Source: CAVUMR01 sp963742715 (GTDB lineage: Bacteria > Actinomycetota > Actinomycetes > Mycobacteriales > Micromonosporaceae). From it: 64,000 bases of DNA. Numbering within the stretch: position 1 is the stretch's first letter; every line of letters begins with the position of its first letter. The translations under genes were made by a program, and so were the position numbers. The DNA lies in NCBI GenBank assembly GCA_963742715.1, contig CAVUMR010000003.1, forward strand, positions 744,001 through 808,000, read 5' to 3'. Shown in pieces: positions 41,681 to 50,397 of the stretch. The notes under the pieces were generated by a model that was not told where the DNA came from, searched no databases, and saw only the letters and a list, made by a program, of their open reading frames with translations.

Positions 41681-43054
41681 GTGACTGCCGACGCCATCTC
41701 GGAACTCCGTACCGCCCTCGGCGACCAGGCCGTACTCACCGATCCGGACGTGCTCGCGTCGTACCGCCGGGACGAGTCCGACCTGTGCACCAGCGGGACT
41801 CCGGCCGCGGTGGTACGCCCTCGCGACACCGCGACCGTGCAACAGGTCATGCGGATCGCCAGCCGGTACCGGATTCCGGTGGTACCGCAGGGCGCGCGTA
41901 CCGGCCTCGCCGGCGCCGGTAACGCGGTCGACGGCTGCATCGTGCTGTCGATGACCAGCATGGACAAGATCCTGGAGCTCGATCCGGGCAACCGGCTCGC
42001 GGTCGTACAACCGGGCCTGATCAACGCCGAGATCAGCAAGGCGGCGGCCGGACACGGGCTGCGGTACCCGCCGGATCCCGGCTCGGTGGCGATCTCCACG
42101 ATCGGTGGCAACGTGGCCACCAACGCGGGCGGAATGTGCTGCGTCAAGTACGGCGTGACCTCGGAATACGTACTCGGACTGGAGGTCGTACTGGCCGACG
42201 GCGAGATCCTGCGCTGCGGCCGTCGTACCGCGAAGGGGGTTGCCGGTTATGACCTGGTCCGGCTGTTCACCGGCTCCGAGGGCACGCTCGGTGTGATCAC
42301 CGAGATCACGCTCGCGCTGCGTCCCATCAGCGACCCGCCGCTGACGCTGGCCGCGATCTTCCCGGACACCGCGAGCGCGGGCGCGGCCGTGACCTCGATC
42401 ATCGCGGCCGGCTGTGTACCGAGCCTGCTGGAATTGATCGACCAGGTACACCTGCGGGCGATCGAGGCGTACCAGCCGATGGGTCTGCCGACCGACGCGA
42501 AGGCCCTGTTGCTGGCCAGTGCCGACACTGCGAATGCCGCAACCGAGTTGGACCAGATCGCGAAACTGTGCCAGCAGGCCGGGGCGACGGAACTGCACGT
42601 GGCGACCGACGCGACCGAGGCGGACATGCTGCTGGCCGCGCGCCGGATGGCGTATCACGCGATCGAGAAGCTGGGCGCGATCATCGTCGACGACATCTCG
42701 GTACCCCGGTCCCGGCTGGCCGAGATCATCGACGGCATCGACCGCATCTCGGCGGACCTCGGCGTACCGATCGGGGTGATCGCGCACGCCGGGGACGGCA
42801 ACCTGCACCCGAACATCATCATCACCGACCGGGACGACGACGAGCTGTGGGCCCGCGGCCGGGCCGCGTTCGACGCGGTGATGGAGTTGGGCCTGTCGAT
42901 GGGCGGCACGTGTACCGGCGAGCACGGCGTCGGCCTGCTCAAGCGGGACTGGCTGGCGAAGGAGATCGGCCCGGTCGGACTGCGGGTCCACCAGGCCATC
43001 AAGTCGGCGCTCGATCCACTCGGCATCCTCAACCCCGGCAAGGTCGTCGCCTGA
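41681..43054 (+). CDS. FAD-linked oxidase, glycolate-oxidase GlcD-like
   Basis: 457-residue flavoprotein of the VAO/PCMH family. FAD-binding domain (about 40-220) with VPQGARTGLAGAGN and GGNVATNAGGMCCVKYGVTSEYVLG; C-terminal FAD-linked oxidase domain with HAGDGNLHPNI (catalytic His) and GEHGVGLLKRDWL. Members oxidise 2-hydroxy acids such as glycolate or D-lactate and pass electrons to the quinone pool or a cytochrome. Start GTG 41681. The iron-sulfur partner GlcF is absent here, so the enzyme is probably of the single-subunit D-2-hydroxyacid type. Specific substrate unknown. Confidence 0.87.
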   Translation: MTADAISELRTALGDQAVLTDPDVLASYRRDESDLCTSGTPAAVVRPRDTATVQQVMRIASRYRIPVVPQGARTGLAGAGNAVDGCIVLSMTSMDKILELDPGNRLAVVQPGLINAEISKAAAGHGLRYPPDPGSVAISTIGGNVATNAGGMCCVKYGVTSEYVLGLEVVLADGEILRCGRRTAKGVAGYDLVRLFTGSEGTLGVITEITLALRPISDPPLTLAAIFPDTASAGAAVTSIIAAGCVPSLLELIDQVHLRAIEAYQPMGLPTDAKALLLASADTANAATELDQIAKLCQQAGATELHVATDATEADMLLAARRMAYHAIEKLGAIIVDDISVPRSRLAEIIDGIDRISADLGVPIGVIAHAGDGNLHPNIIITDRDDDELWARGRAAFDAVMELGLSMGGTCTGEHGVGLLKRDWLAKEIGPVGLRVHQAIKSALDPLGILNPGKVVA

Positions 43055-43084
43055 CTCCCGGGCGCCGCGGGGAGAAGCGGCCGG

Positions 43085-44152
43085 TCAGGGTTGGCTTGCC
43101 GGCGTCGGCGCTGCCGACGACGCGTGCTCGCCGGAGTCCGATAACGACGATGACGTCCGGCTCAGCCTCGGCAGCCAGCCGAGCAGGACCGGCGCCGCCC
43201 AGGCCAGGAGTGCCGCGGCCGCGGCTGCCAGCGACGCACCGGGCAGCGGCGAGACCAGCCACTCGCCGCGGGCAACCGGCAGCGCGACGAGATACGCGAG
43301 CAGCACGAGCAGCGGACCGCCGGCACCGGCGAGCACCCGCAGGGTCGCCCGGGACCGGCGGGTGTACCAGCCGACGATCAGGCCGATCAACGCGCTGACC
43401 AGCACCGCCCCGATCCGGACCGAGAACACGGCGTCGGTGGAGTCGACCCAGCGACCGAACGCGGGGTGGCCGAGCAGCGGCGGCGAGTCCGGTACCAGGC
43501 CGGAGGCGGCCAGCGCGAGCGCCCAGACAGCCGCGATGTTGGCGCCGAGCCCGAAGGCGACCGACCGCCAGCGCAACGCCGGCAGGCCGGCGGCGATGCC
43601 GAGCAGGATTCCCGCGACGACCTGAATCCCGACTTCCCAGCTCTGCCCGGCGCCGCCGAAGATGGTCGCCCACGCCGCCGCGGCCGCGCCGAACGGCGCC
43701 GCGACCAGGCCGCCGAGCCCGGCGGACGTGACGATCAGCAGGTCGGCCAGGGGCAGTCGGAACCTCCCCAACTCGGCCGGCCTCTCTACCGACATCCCCG
43801 CCCGGGAAGCCGTCACGGCCGCCCGTGCGGTCATCGCCGGGTCGATCCGGCGCAGCATCGCCCGCAGGGCAAAGGTCAGTCCCGGTGCGTCCGGTGCCGC
43901 GGTCACGGTCATCCAGCGAACGCCGAGAACCCTGGTGGCGAGCGCCCCGAACACCACGCTGGTGCCGGCGATCCACGCGGTCGCGCCCAGCTCGGCGGCC
44001 CACCAGCCGGCGGCGATGGAGTCCCAGCTCAGCACCCCGGTGAGCCGGGCCAGAACCTGCTGACCGAGGCCGAAGACACCACCGCAGACCAGCGCGAACA
44101 GCGCCAGGCCTGCGGTTGGCTCCAAGCGGAGAGCCGGCCGGCGCAGAGACAT
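43085..44152 (-). CDS. Polytopic membrane protein of unknown function
   Basis: 355-residue integral membrane protein with about 9 hydrophobic segments. Cytoplasmic loops are short, apart from one Arg-rich segment (ALRAMLRRIDPAMTARAAVTA). The C-terminus is Ser-rich and cytoplasmic. It resembles unassigned Micromonosporaceae membrane proteins; no transport or enzymatic motif is visible. The start ATG 44152 has no competing upstream start. It is downstream of the toxin-immunity cassette on the same strand; before that insertion it would have followed glpD directly. Confidence 0.65.
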   Translation of the reverse strand: MSLRRPALRLEPTAGLALFALVCGGVFGLGQQVLARLTGVLSWDSIAAGWWAAELGATAWIAGTSVVFGALATRVLGVRWMTVTAAPDAPGLTFALRAMLRRIDPAMTARAAVTASRAGMSVERPAELGRFRLPLADLLIVTSAGLGGLVAAPFGAAAAAWATIFGGAGQSWEVGIQVVAGILLGIAAGLPALRWRSVAFGLGANIAAVWALALAASGLVPDSPPLLGHPAFGRWVDSTDAVFSVRIGAVLVSALIGLIVGWYTRRSRATLRVLAGAGGPLLVLLAYLVALPVARGEWLVSPLPGASLAAAAAALLAWAAPVLLGWLPRLSRTSSSLSDSGEHASSAAPTPASQP

Positions 44153-44237
44153 GGCATGACGTTAGGCGGGCCAGTCATCCCTTTGCGTCACCGTAAGGTC
44201 ACAACGTGGTCAAGACGGGCAAACCGTACGCGGGTAC

Positions 44238-44350
44238 GGCTCGCCTCGCGACCGGCCGGGTAACCGCCAAGCGCGCGTATCGACCTCGTACACCAACGCC
44301 AGCAGGTCGATACGCGCCGACGAGCCGTCAGGACGCGCCGCTAAGGGCCG
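44238..44350. repeat. 113-bp direct repeat R1 flanking the toxin-immunity cassette
   Basis: Nearly identical to R2 at 46269-46382 (a few substitutions and one indel). On the minus strand each copy holds the last codons of a gene (ALSGAS or ALTGAS, then stop), followed by a hairpin (here 44273-44286 with 44304-44317, 14 bp). R1 forms the 3' end of the immunity gene; R2 forms the 3' end of glpD. Confidence 0.9.
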
Positions 44351-45149
44351 GACCCGCCACCAGTTCCAATCGGACGACACCCCGCGTATGGCGTGACCGA
44401 TCGTCCGACCAGACCGCCCGTACGGCTGGGCCGTCATGCGTTACTTCCCAACCGTCCTTTGGTACCAACCCGGCGATCCGGTCAATGGCAGTGGCCACAG
44501 CCTCCTCGGGTTCCGCATCGCTCCCGCCAAGGTGGATGTCGATACGCACCACACCGCCGCCCGGTTCGTGAAGGCCGGTGATCGCGAGCGCCTCACCCGA
44601 ACCGGTGATCCGCTCGGCCACATCCTGGACGAGCTCCCGTGCTGCGGCTTCGTCATGGTCGCGCACGTCAGCGGTCACGCCGACGTAGGTTCGGCTCACC
44701 GCATCCGCCAGTTCCGCGATCTCCGGTGGGTCGAGATCAGGCCCTCCGCCGTCGAGGTCCTCGACCTCGGCGGACTGCGATTCGCCGGCTTCCCATACCT
44801 CGACGAGCACCCATTCGATGCCGGGACCGAGCGCTGACACGTGGTCGGCAGGGACAACCACATGAGCCGTGGGTGGGGTGATGGCGAGCTCCGCGCTGTC
44901 GTGGGGCACGCCGAACTCGTCGAGCACCGTCCGGATGACCCGCTCGTACGCCGAGGCGCTGTGGCCATCTACCCATTCCGGCCGGTCCACTCGGACTACG
45001 ACCCGCCAACGGTCCTCAGTGTCTTCCTCGGCGTGCTCGATCCTCCCGGCGAGGCGTTCGGCGAGCTGTGCGCAAGCCTGGCGAGCGTCCGCATCGCCGA
45101 CGGCGCGGAGGACGGCCGTAACAAACGCCGTGAGTGGCGCGTCCATCAT
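44328..45149 (-). CDS. Candidate immunity protein, duplicated domain
   Basis: 273-residue acidic cytosolic protein, the probable antidote to the toxin encoded immediately upstream. ATG overlaps the toxin stop by 4 bases (ATGA), a classic coupling. The sequence shows two similar halves. Each has a helix (RQACAQLAERLAGRI / AARELVQDVAERITGS), then paired strands with VVVRVD / VVRIDI, a second helix and a D/E-rich region, so an internal duplication is likely. I do not recognise a named immunity family. The last 10 codons or so come from the glpD-like repeat R1, so the natural C-terminus was probably replaced during insertion. Confidence 0.62.
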   Translation of the reverse strand: MMDAPLTAFVTAVLRAVGDADARQACAQLAERLAGRIEHAEEDTEDRWRVVVRVDRPEWVDGHSASAYERVIRTVLDEFGVPHDSAELAITPPTAHVVVPADHVSALGPGIEWVLVEVWEAGESQSAEVEDLDGGGPDLDPPEIAELADAVSRTYVGVTADVRDHDEAAARELVQDVAERITGSGEALAITGLHEPGGGVVRIDIHLGGSDAEPEEAVATAIDRIAGLVPKDGWEVTHDGPAVRAVWSDDRSRHTRGVVRLELVAGPALSGAS

Positions 45150-46162
45150 TTGCCCTTCGGGTTGTGCGTGACCTGCCCGTCACGGGACACGTTGACGTGG
45201 CTTCCGTCACCGAACTGCGTCTGCAGCTTGCCTGAAGATCCTTTACCTGGCACGACGTCCCACTCCCAGGCGTCACCACCTCGACCCGGACCCTTCACCC
45301 AGACGTTGCCGTAAGCGTCGCGGAAGCCTGGCTGACCGCCCGCCAGCTCTCGTTGCGGATTATGCGGCTGCCAGTTCTTCGGCGGGACGAAAGAAATCGG
45401 ACCATCCTTCGGGAGTTGGTATCGATCGGCGGCGGCAGACCAGCTTGGATTTTGGTAGCGCTTCGCAGCATCGCCGGAGAGCCGATTCATGGTCCGAAGC
45501 GCGTCGTTGACCTTCTCTGGATTCTTGTAGTCGATCTTCTGGAGGGTCTTGACGATCTTCTGCGGATCAGCCTTCGCGAGGTGTTCGAACCGCTTCAGCA
45601 ACTTGGCGAACTTCGCGCTCTTGGCGAACGCGTCTCCGGCATACGGCACCATCGCCGCGAGGGAGAGCCCGGCACCGGAAATGTCACCCTTGAACAAGCT
45701 CATGACACCCGAGACGCCGTCCGAGATCGGCGTCGGATCGAAAATCCCGATCAGATCGGCGACGAGAATCGCCAGGTCCGCGGGCGACAGCCCACCTTCG
45801 CCGGTCAGCTCCTCGACCTGTGCCTGGTTACGCCAGTACACGGGAAGGACTGTGAAGGCTCCGGGCGAGTCTGGGATGGCACCAACCGCGCGGGCCCGCC
45901 GTAGGTTGATCGTGTTAGGGCCATCGGAGAGCATCGCAGCCGCGTTCCGAGCACCCTCCACTACGTACCGCGAATGAGCTCGGTACCAACTCGCTTCCGC
46001 GGCGCGGCCGGCTCCGGGGACCTTGCCGGCGGTTCGATGTTCTTCGGCGAGCCATCCCCGAATCCGTACAACTTCTGCGTCAAAGGCACGCACCTGACTC
46101 GCCCAATAGCGCAGGGTTACTGCCGCCCAGGCAAGTGCCGAACTCGTCAACATCGCGGTCAC
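45146..46162 (-). CDS. Polymorphic toxin with C-terminal toxin-17-like domain
   Basis: 338-residue protein. N-terminal helical region (about 1-95, LRYWASQVRAFDAEVVRIRGW) resembling WXG/LXG-type secreted toxins; middle hydrophobic pretoxin region (LSPADLAILVADLIGIFDP, ISGAGLSLAAMVPYAGDAF); and a C-terminal tip of about 85 residues with GFRDAYGNVWVKGPG, EWDVVPGKG, HVNVSRDGQ and VTHNPKGK, similar in pattern to polymorphic toxin type 17. I infer a nuclease-type effector, but the target is unknown. GTG 46162 was chosen because a promoter (-10 TAGGGT, -35 TTGTGT) lies 60-90 bases upstream and GGAGCC precedes it. The upstream open frame through glpD is shadow. The DNA looks less GC-rich than its neighbours, consistent with transfer. 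Confidence 0.68.
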   Translation of the reverse strand: MTAMLTSSALAWAAVTLRYWASQVRAFDAEVVRIRGWLAEEHRTAGKVPGAGRAAEASWYRAHSRYVVEGARNAAAMLSDGPNTINLRRARAVGAIPDSPGAFTVLPVYWRNQAQVEELTGEGGLSPADLAILVADLIGIFDPTPISDGVSGVMSLFKGDISGAGLSLAAMVPYAGDAFAKSAKFAKLLKRFEHLAKADPQKIVKTLQKIDYKNPEKVNDALRTMNRLSGDAAKRYQNPSWSAAADRYQLPKDGPISFVPPKNWQPHNPQRELAGGQPGFRDAYGNVWVKGPGRGGDAWEWDVVPGKGSSGKLQTQFGDGSHVNVSRDGQVTHNPKGK

Positions 46163-46223
46163 TCGAACGGGCTCCGGCGCCGCCCGAAGCTCAGGAGCCG
46201 CGTGTAGTCGCCGTACTCTTCTG

Positions 46224-46251
46224 ACCCTATTGTCCCCTTTGGCCAACACAA
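46224..46251 (-). promoter_or_regulatory. Predicted toxin-immunity promoter
   Basis: On the minus strand TTGTGT (46246-46251), 16-base spacer, TAGGGT (46224-46229), between repeat R2 and the toxin gene. It lies inside the AT-richer inserted segment, so the cassette appears to carry its own promoter. Confidence 0.5.
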
Positions 46252-46268
46252 ATGCCGCGGCGTGGGGC

Positions 46269-46382
46269 GGCTCGCCTCGCGACCGGCCGGGCACCCGCCG
46301 AGCGCGCGTATCGACCTGCGTACACCAACGCCAGCAGGTCGATACGCGCCGACGAGCCGTCAGGACGCGCCGGTGAGGGCCG
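46269..46382. repeat. 114-bp direct repeat R2 at the 3' end of glpD
   Basis: Partner of R1 (44238-44350). It includes the last glpD codons (ALTGAS) and a 15-bp hairpin (46304-46318 with 46335-46349) that would be the natural glpD terminator. The two copies bracket the toxin-immunity genes and their promoter. Confidence 0.9.
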
Positions 46383-48132
46383 AGTCCGCGCCGTAACCGC
46401 GCACCTCCGGCGCGCCGAGGCGGGCCGCGTCGGCGGTACGGTCGTCCAGCATCCGCTGCGACTCGCGTTCGGCCGCGACCCGGGCGAGGTAGTGCTCGAT
46501 CTCGCGGCGGCGTACCGCCTTCTTCCAGCCGAGCACGGAGCCCATCAGGTCGGCCGCATGCTCGGCACTGTCCACGCCGCGGTGCGGTGTCTCGATCGAC
46601 ACCCGGGTACGCCGGGTCAACACGTCGTCGAGGTGCAGCGCGCCCTCGGCCGCGGCCGCGTACACGATCTCGGCGGCCAGGTACTCCGGTGCGCCGTCCA
46701 ACGCCCGACCCAACTCCGGCCGCTCGCGGACCAACCGCAGCACGTCGGTCGCGAGCGAGCCGTACCGCTCCATCAGGTGTTCGACCGCGCCGACCGAGAC
46801 GCCGTGCCGGCTGGCGATGCCGTTGCGGTCGGCCCACGCCGCCGCGAAGCCGTCCGCACCCAGTAGCGGAATGTCGGCGGTACGCGAGCGCGGGGTGCCG
46901 GGCAGGCGCCGGGCGGCCTGGTCGATCACGTCGGAGGCCATCACCCGGTACGTCGTGTACTTCCCGCCCGCGACGAGGAACAGCCCGAGCAGCGGCTCGA
47001 CGACCGCGTGCTCGCGGGACAGCTTCGACGTCGAGTCGTCCTCGCCGGCGAGCAACGGACGCAGGCCGGCGTACACCCCTTCGATGTCCGAAGTGGACAG
47101 TGGCCGGTCCAGCACCTCGTTGACGTGACGCAGCAGGTAGTCGATGTCGGTGGCCGACGCGGCCGGATGCGCGCGGTCGAGATTCCAGTCGTCGTCGGTG
47201 GTACCGATGATCCAGTGCCCGCCCCAGGGCAGCACGAACAGCACCGATGATTCGGTACGCAGGATGAGTCCGGCCTCGCCGGAGATCGCGCTTCGCGGCA
47301 CCACCAGGTGTATGCCCTTGCTGGCGCGTACCCGCAGCCCGGCCCGGCCGAAGCTGCCGGCCGAGCGGACGAAGTCGGTGATGTCGTCGCTCCACACGCC
47401 GGTGGCCGCGATGACGGTACGCGCGCGCACGTCGAACTCCTCGCGCGTCTCGCTGTCCCGGACCCGTACCCCGACCACTTCGCGGGCGTCCCGGAGCATG
47501 CCGATCACGCGGGTACTCGGTGCGATGGCGGCGCCGTAGCTCGCCGCGGTACGGGCCAGGGTCAGTACGTACCGCGCGTCGTCGACCTGCCCGTCGAAGT
47601 ACCGGATGGCACCGCGCAACGCGTCGTCGCGCAGGCTCGGGAAGGTACGCCGGGCAGCCCGGCGGCCGAGGTGCCGGTGCCACGGCACCCCCCGGCCGTA
47701 GCCGAGCGCGCCGGCGAGCACGTCGTACAGGAGCACCCCGGCGCCGTAGTACGGCCGCTCCCAGGCGTGCGTCAACGGGACCAGGATCGGCACCGGCCGG
47801 ACCAGGTGCGGGGCGAGTTGCCGCAGCAGCAGTCCGCGCTCCCGGAGCGCCTCGTACACCAGCGGGAACTCGAGTTGCTCCAGGTAGCGCAGGCCGCCGT
47901 GGATGAGCTTGCTGGACCTGCTGGAGGTACCGGAGGCGTAGTCACGCGCCTCGACGAGTGCCACCGAAAGTCCGCGGCTGGCCGCGTCGAGCGCGGCACC
48001 GGCTCCGGTCACGCCGCCGCCGACGACCACCACGTCGAACAGCTCGGTCCGCATCCGGGCCAGGTCCTTGGCCCGACGCGCTGGCGACAATCGACCGGCC
48101 TCGTACCGGGACACGCTCGGATCACGCCGCAC
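46360..48132 (-). CDS. glpD: Glycerol-3-phosphate dehydrogenase (FAD)
   Basis: Membrane-associated flavoenzyme of 590 residues that oxidises sn-glycerol 3-phosphate to dihydroxyacetone phosphate and feeds electrons to menaquinone. Motifs: FAD dinucleotide fold VVVGGGVTGAG near residue 36, ASGTSSRSSKLIHGGLRYL, IIGTTDDDWNL, GLFLVAGGKYTTYRVMA. The C-terminal DAO_C domain (about 400-530) is complete. Start GTG 48132; the next in-frame ATG at MRTELF is at about residue 27 and would match shorter homologues. It is followed by R2 and the inserted toxin-immunity cassette. Confidence 0.92.
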   Translation of the reverse strand: MRRDPSVSRYEAGRLSPARRAKDLARMRTELFDVVVVGGGVTGAGAALDAASRGLSVALVEARDYASGTSSRSSKLIHGGLRYLEQLEFPLVYEALRERGLLLRQLAPHLVRPVPILVPLTHAWERPYYGAGVLLYDVLAGALGYGRGVPWHRHLGRRAARRTFPSLRDDALRGAIRYFDGQVDDARYVLTLARTAASYGAAIAPSTRVIGMLRDAREVVGVRVRDSETREEFDVRARTVIAATGVWSDDITDFVRSAGSFGRAGLRVRASKGIHLVVPRSAISGEAGLILRTESSVLFVLPWGGHWIIGTTDDDWNLDRAHPAASATDIDYLLRHVNEVLDRPLSTSDIEGVYAGLRPLLAGEDDSTSKLSREHAVVEPLLGLFLVAGGKYTTYRVMASDVIDQAARRLPGTPRSRTADIPLLGADGFAAAWADRNGIASRHGVSVGAVEHLMERYGSLATDVLRLVRERPELGRALDGAPEYLAAEIVYAAAAEGALHLDDVLTRRTRVSIETPHRGVDSAEHAADLMGSVLGWKKAVRRREIEHYLARVAAERESQRMLDDRTADAARLGAPEVRGYGADSALTGAS

Positions 48133-48193
48133 GTCACCACCGTAGACACCACCGTCGACAATCGTGGCGACCGGGTGCGACCGACTGTCGCGG

Positions 48194-49396
48194 CTACCCG
48201 GTCAGCGCGGTGGCGCCGTCGAGCTGCTCGATGGTGGCGAGCGACGGACCGCGCTCGGCCCGGATCCGGCGGGCGCCGGCTTCCGCGTCGCGGATCACCC
48301 GGATCACGTTGTGGCAGGTCAGCTTCCCCAGCTCGGCATCGCTCCAGCCGCGTTCGGCCAGCTCGGCGAGGAGCGCCGGGTACCCAGCGACGTCGGCCAG
48401 CCCGTCCGGGGTGCACACGATGCCGTCGAAGTCGCCACCGAGCCCGACATGGTCGACCCCGGCCACCTCCCGGACGTGCTCGACGTGATCGGCGACGTCG
48501 CCGACATCGCACGGCGGGCGCGGGTTGCGCTCCAGCCACGCGGCCACCGCCGCCCGGTGGTCCTCGCCGGGGGCCGAGCCGGTGATCCGGTCCTCCTCGG
48601 CCACCATCGCGTCCATCCAGGCGTGGCACTCCTCGTTGAGGAACCCGGGTACGAACGTGACCATGCAGACTCCGCCGTTGCCGGGCAGTCGGGTCAGCAC
48701 CTCGTCCGGCACGTTCCGCGGGTGGCCGCACAGCGCGCGGGCCGACGAGTGGGAGAACAGCACCGGCACCTCGGCCACGTCCAGGGCCGCGTTCATCGTG
48801 GTCGCGGCCACGTGCGACAGGTCGACCAGCATGCCCAGCCGGTTCAGCTCGCGGACCACCTCGCGGCCGAACGCGGTCAGCCCCCCGACCTTCGGCTCGT
48901 CCGTCGCGCTGTCCGCCCACGGCGTGTTGTCGTTGTGGGTGAGGGTGAGATAACGGACCCCGAGGGTGTACATCATCCGCAGCGTCCCGAGCGAGCTGCC
49001 GATCGAGTGGCCGCCCTCCATGCCGAGCAGCGACGCGATCCGGCCGGCCGCGACCGCCTGTTCGATGTCGGCGGCCGTGGTGGCCAACGCCAGGTCGTCC
49101 GGGTACCGCGTGGTCATCGCGTGTACCGCGTCGATCTGTTCGAGGGTGTCCACCACCGGCCCGCGCGCCGACGGGGTGCACGGAACGAACACCGACCAGA
49201 ACTGCGCGCCCATGCCGCCGGCACGCATCCGGGGGATGTCGGTGTGCAGTCCGGTCGCGCTCTGGTCGATCCCGATGTCCACCGCGTCCAGGTCGTACCC
49301 GCAGCGATTGCGCAGCTCCCAGGCCAGGTCGTTGTGACCGTCGATCACTGGCGCGGTGGCGAGCAGGGCACGGATGCGCTCGGGTACACCGGTCAT
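48194..49396 (-). CDS. Membrane dipeptidase family (peptidase M19)
   Basis: Zinc dipeptidase of 400 residues related to renal dipeptidase. Metal ligands: H21-N-D23 (DGHNDLAWELR), Glu in GMEGGHSIG, His in VDLSHVAA and in FSHSSARALCGHPRN, then Asp in DHVGLGGDFDG. No signal peptide is visible, so it is probably cytoplasmic; family members cleave a range of dipeptides, including D-amino-acid-containing ones. Start ATG 49396 begins MTGVPERIRALLATAPVIDG. It is upstream of glpD on the same strand, with 61 bases between; co-transcription is possible but not obvious. Confidence 0.9.
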   Translation of the reverse strand: MTGVPERIRALLATAPVIDGHNDLAWELRNRCGYDLDAVDIGIDQSATGLHTDIPRMRAGGMGAQFWSVFVPCTPSARGPVVDTLEQIDAVHAMTTRYPDDLALATTAADIEQAVAAGRIASLLGMEGGHSIGSSLGTLRMMYTLGVRYLTLTHNDNTPWADSATDEPKVGGLTAFGREVVRELNRLGMLVDLSHVAATTMNAALDVAEVPVLFSHSSARALCGHPRNVPDEVLTRLPGNGGVCMVTFVPGFLNEECHAWMDAMVAEEDRITGSAPGEDHRAAVAAWLERNPRPPCDVGDVADHVEHVREVAGVDHVGLGGDFDGIVCTPDGLADVAGYPALLAELAERGWSDAELGKLTCHNVIRVIRDAEAGARRIRAERGPSLATIEQLDGATALTG

Positions 49397-49494
49397 GGCC
49401 GGAAACCATACCGGCGGTCCGCGGCTGCGGTAACCGTTGTAAAACCGCGCTGGGCAGGCTATGTACGGTGCCGAAAACGGCTGGAGGAGCACGC

Positions 49495-50397
49495 ATGGGC
49501 GAACCCACCGACGAGGGCCGACGCACGACGGCCGGGGAGTTGGCCGAGCTGTGCGCGGCGGCGCTTGACCTCGACTCGGCGGACGCCGCCGCGCTGCTGG
49601 CCAGGCTCGGCGAGCCGCCGGCCACCCGCGAGACGGTTCGATTGGTCGCGCCGGACGCGACCGGCCTGGCGCTGGCGTCGGTGGACCGGCGGGAGCCGGC
49701 GGTCGGCTATCTCGACCTGCTGGCGGTACGTCCCGAGGCGCGGCGGCGCGGCGTGGCCCGCCGGCTCGTCGCGCGGGCGGAGGCGGCGCTGGCCGAGCGC
49801 GGGGTCGGTGACGTGCGGTGGGCCGGCCATCCGCCCTGCTATGCGTGGCCCGGCGTGGACGTGCGGTACACCCCGGCGATCTGCTGCGCGGAGGCGCTCG
49901 GCTACCAGCGGTACAACCTGGCGTACAACATGACGGTGGCCCTGTCCGGAGCCGACCTGGACGCGGCCACGGGTGAGAAGCGCCTGGCCGCCACCGGGGT
50001 CGAGGTCCGCCGGGCAGTCCCGGCCGACCTGCCGGACCTGATCGATTGGGTACGCCGTACCTGGGGCGACAACTGGGCGTGGGAGGCCGCGGAGTCCGTC
50101 GCCCGTCCGGGCGCGGGCTGCCACGTCGCGTACCGCGCCGGCGCGCCGGTCGGCTTCGCCGGGTACGCCGCGAACCGGCCGGCCTGGTTCGGTCCGACCG
50201 GTACCGACCCCAGTGCTCGCCGGCTCGGGATCGGTGGGGTGCTGCTGCGGCGGTGCCTCGTGGATCTCCGCGCGGCCGGGTACCCCGAGGCTCAGATCAG
50301 TTGGGTCGGCCCGGTGCGGTTCTACGCGAGCGCGGTCGGCGCCCGGATCGAGCGGGTGTTCGCGCTCTACCGCCGGAACCTGACCGCCGGAACCTGA
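49495..50397 (+). CDS. Double-GNAT acetyltransferase
   Basis: 300-residue protein with two GNAT folds. The N-terminal domain (about 15-150) has the acetyl-CoA pyrophosphate loop VRPEARRRGVARRLV. The C-terminal domain (about 165-295) has GTDPSARRLGIGGVLL. Both loops fit R/Q-x-x-G-x-G/A. Start ATG 49495 follows GGAGGAGC. The acetyl acceptor is unknown; one domain is often catalytic and the other structural. The last codons (TAGT stop region) lie within a 14-bp tandem repeat, so the C-terminus is likely variable. Confidence 0.8.
   Translation: MGEPTDEGRRTTAGELAELCAAALDLDSADAAALLARLGEPPATRETVRLVAPDATGLALASVDRREPAVGYLDLLAVRPEARRRGVARRLVARAEAALAERGVGDVRWAGHPPCYAWPGVDVRYTPAICCAEALGYQRYNLAYNMTVALSGADLDAATGEKRLAATGVEVRRAVPADLPDLIDWVRRTWGDNWAWEAAESVARPGAGCHVAYRAGAPVGFAGYAANRPAWFGPTGTDPSARRLGIGGVLLRRCLVDLRAAGYPEAQISWVGPVRFYASAVGARIERVFALYRRNLTAGT

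Noticed and set aside
44238..46382. Classical insertion sequence or transposon
   Set aside because: No transposase, no terminal inverted repeats of IS type; only direct repeats flank the cassette.
46163..47683. Upstream extension of the toxin frame through glpD
   Set aside because: Sequence is an out-of-frame shadow of glpD; a promoter and ribosome site lie between R2 and GTG 46162.
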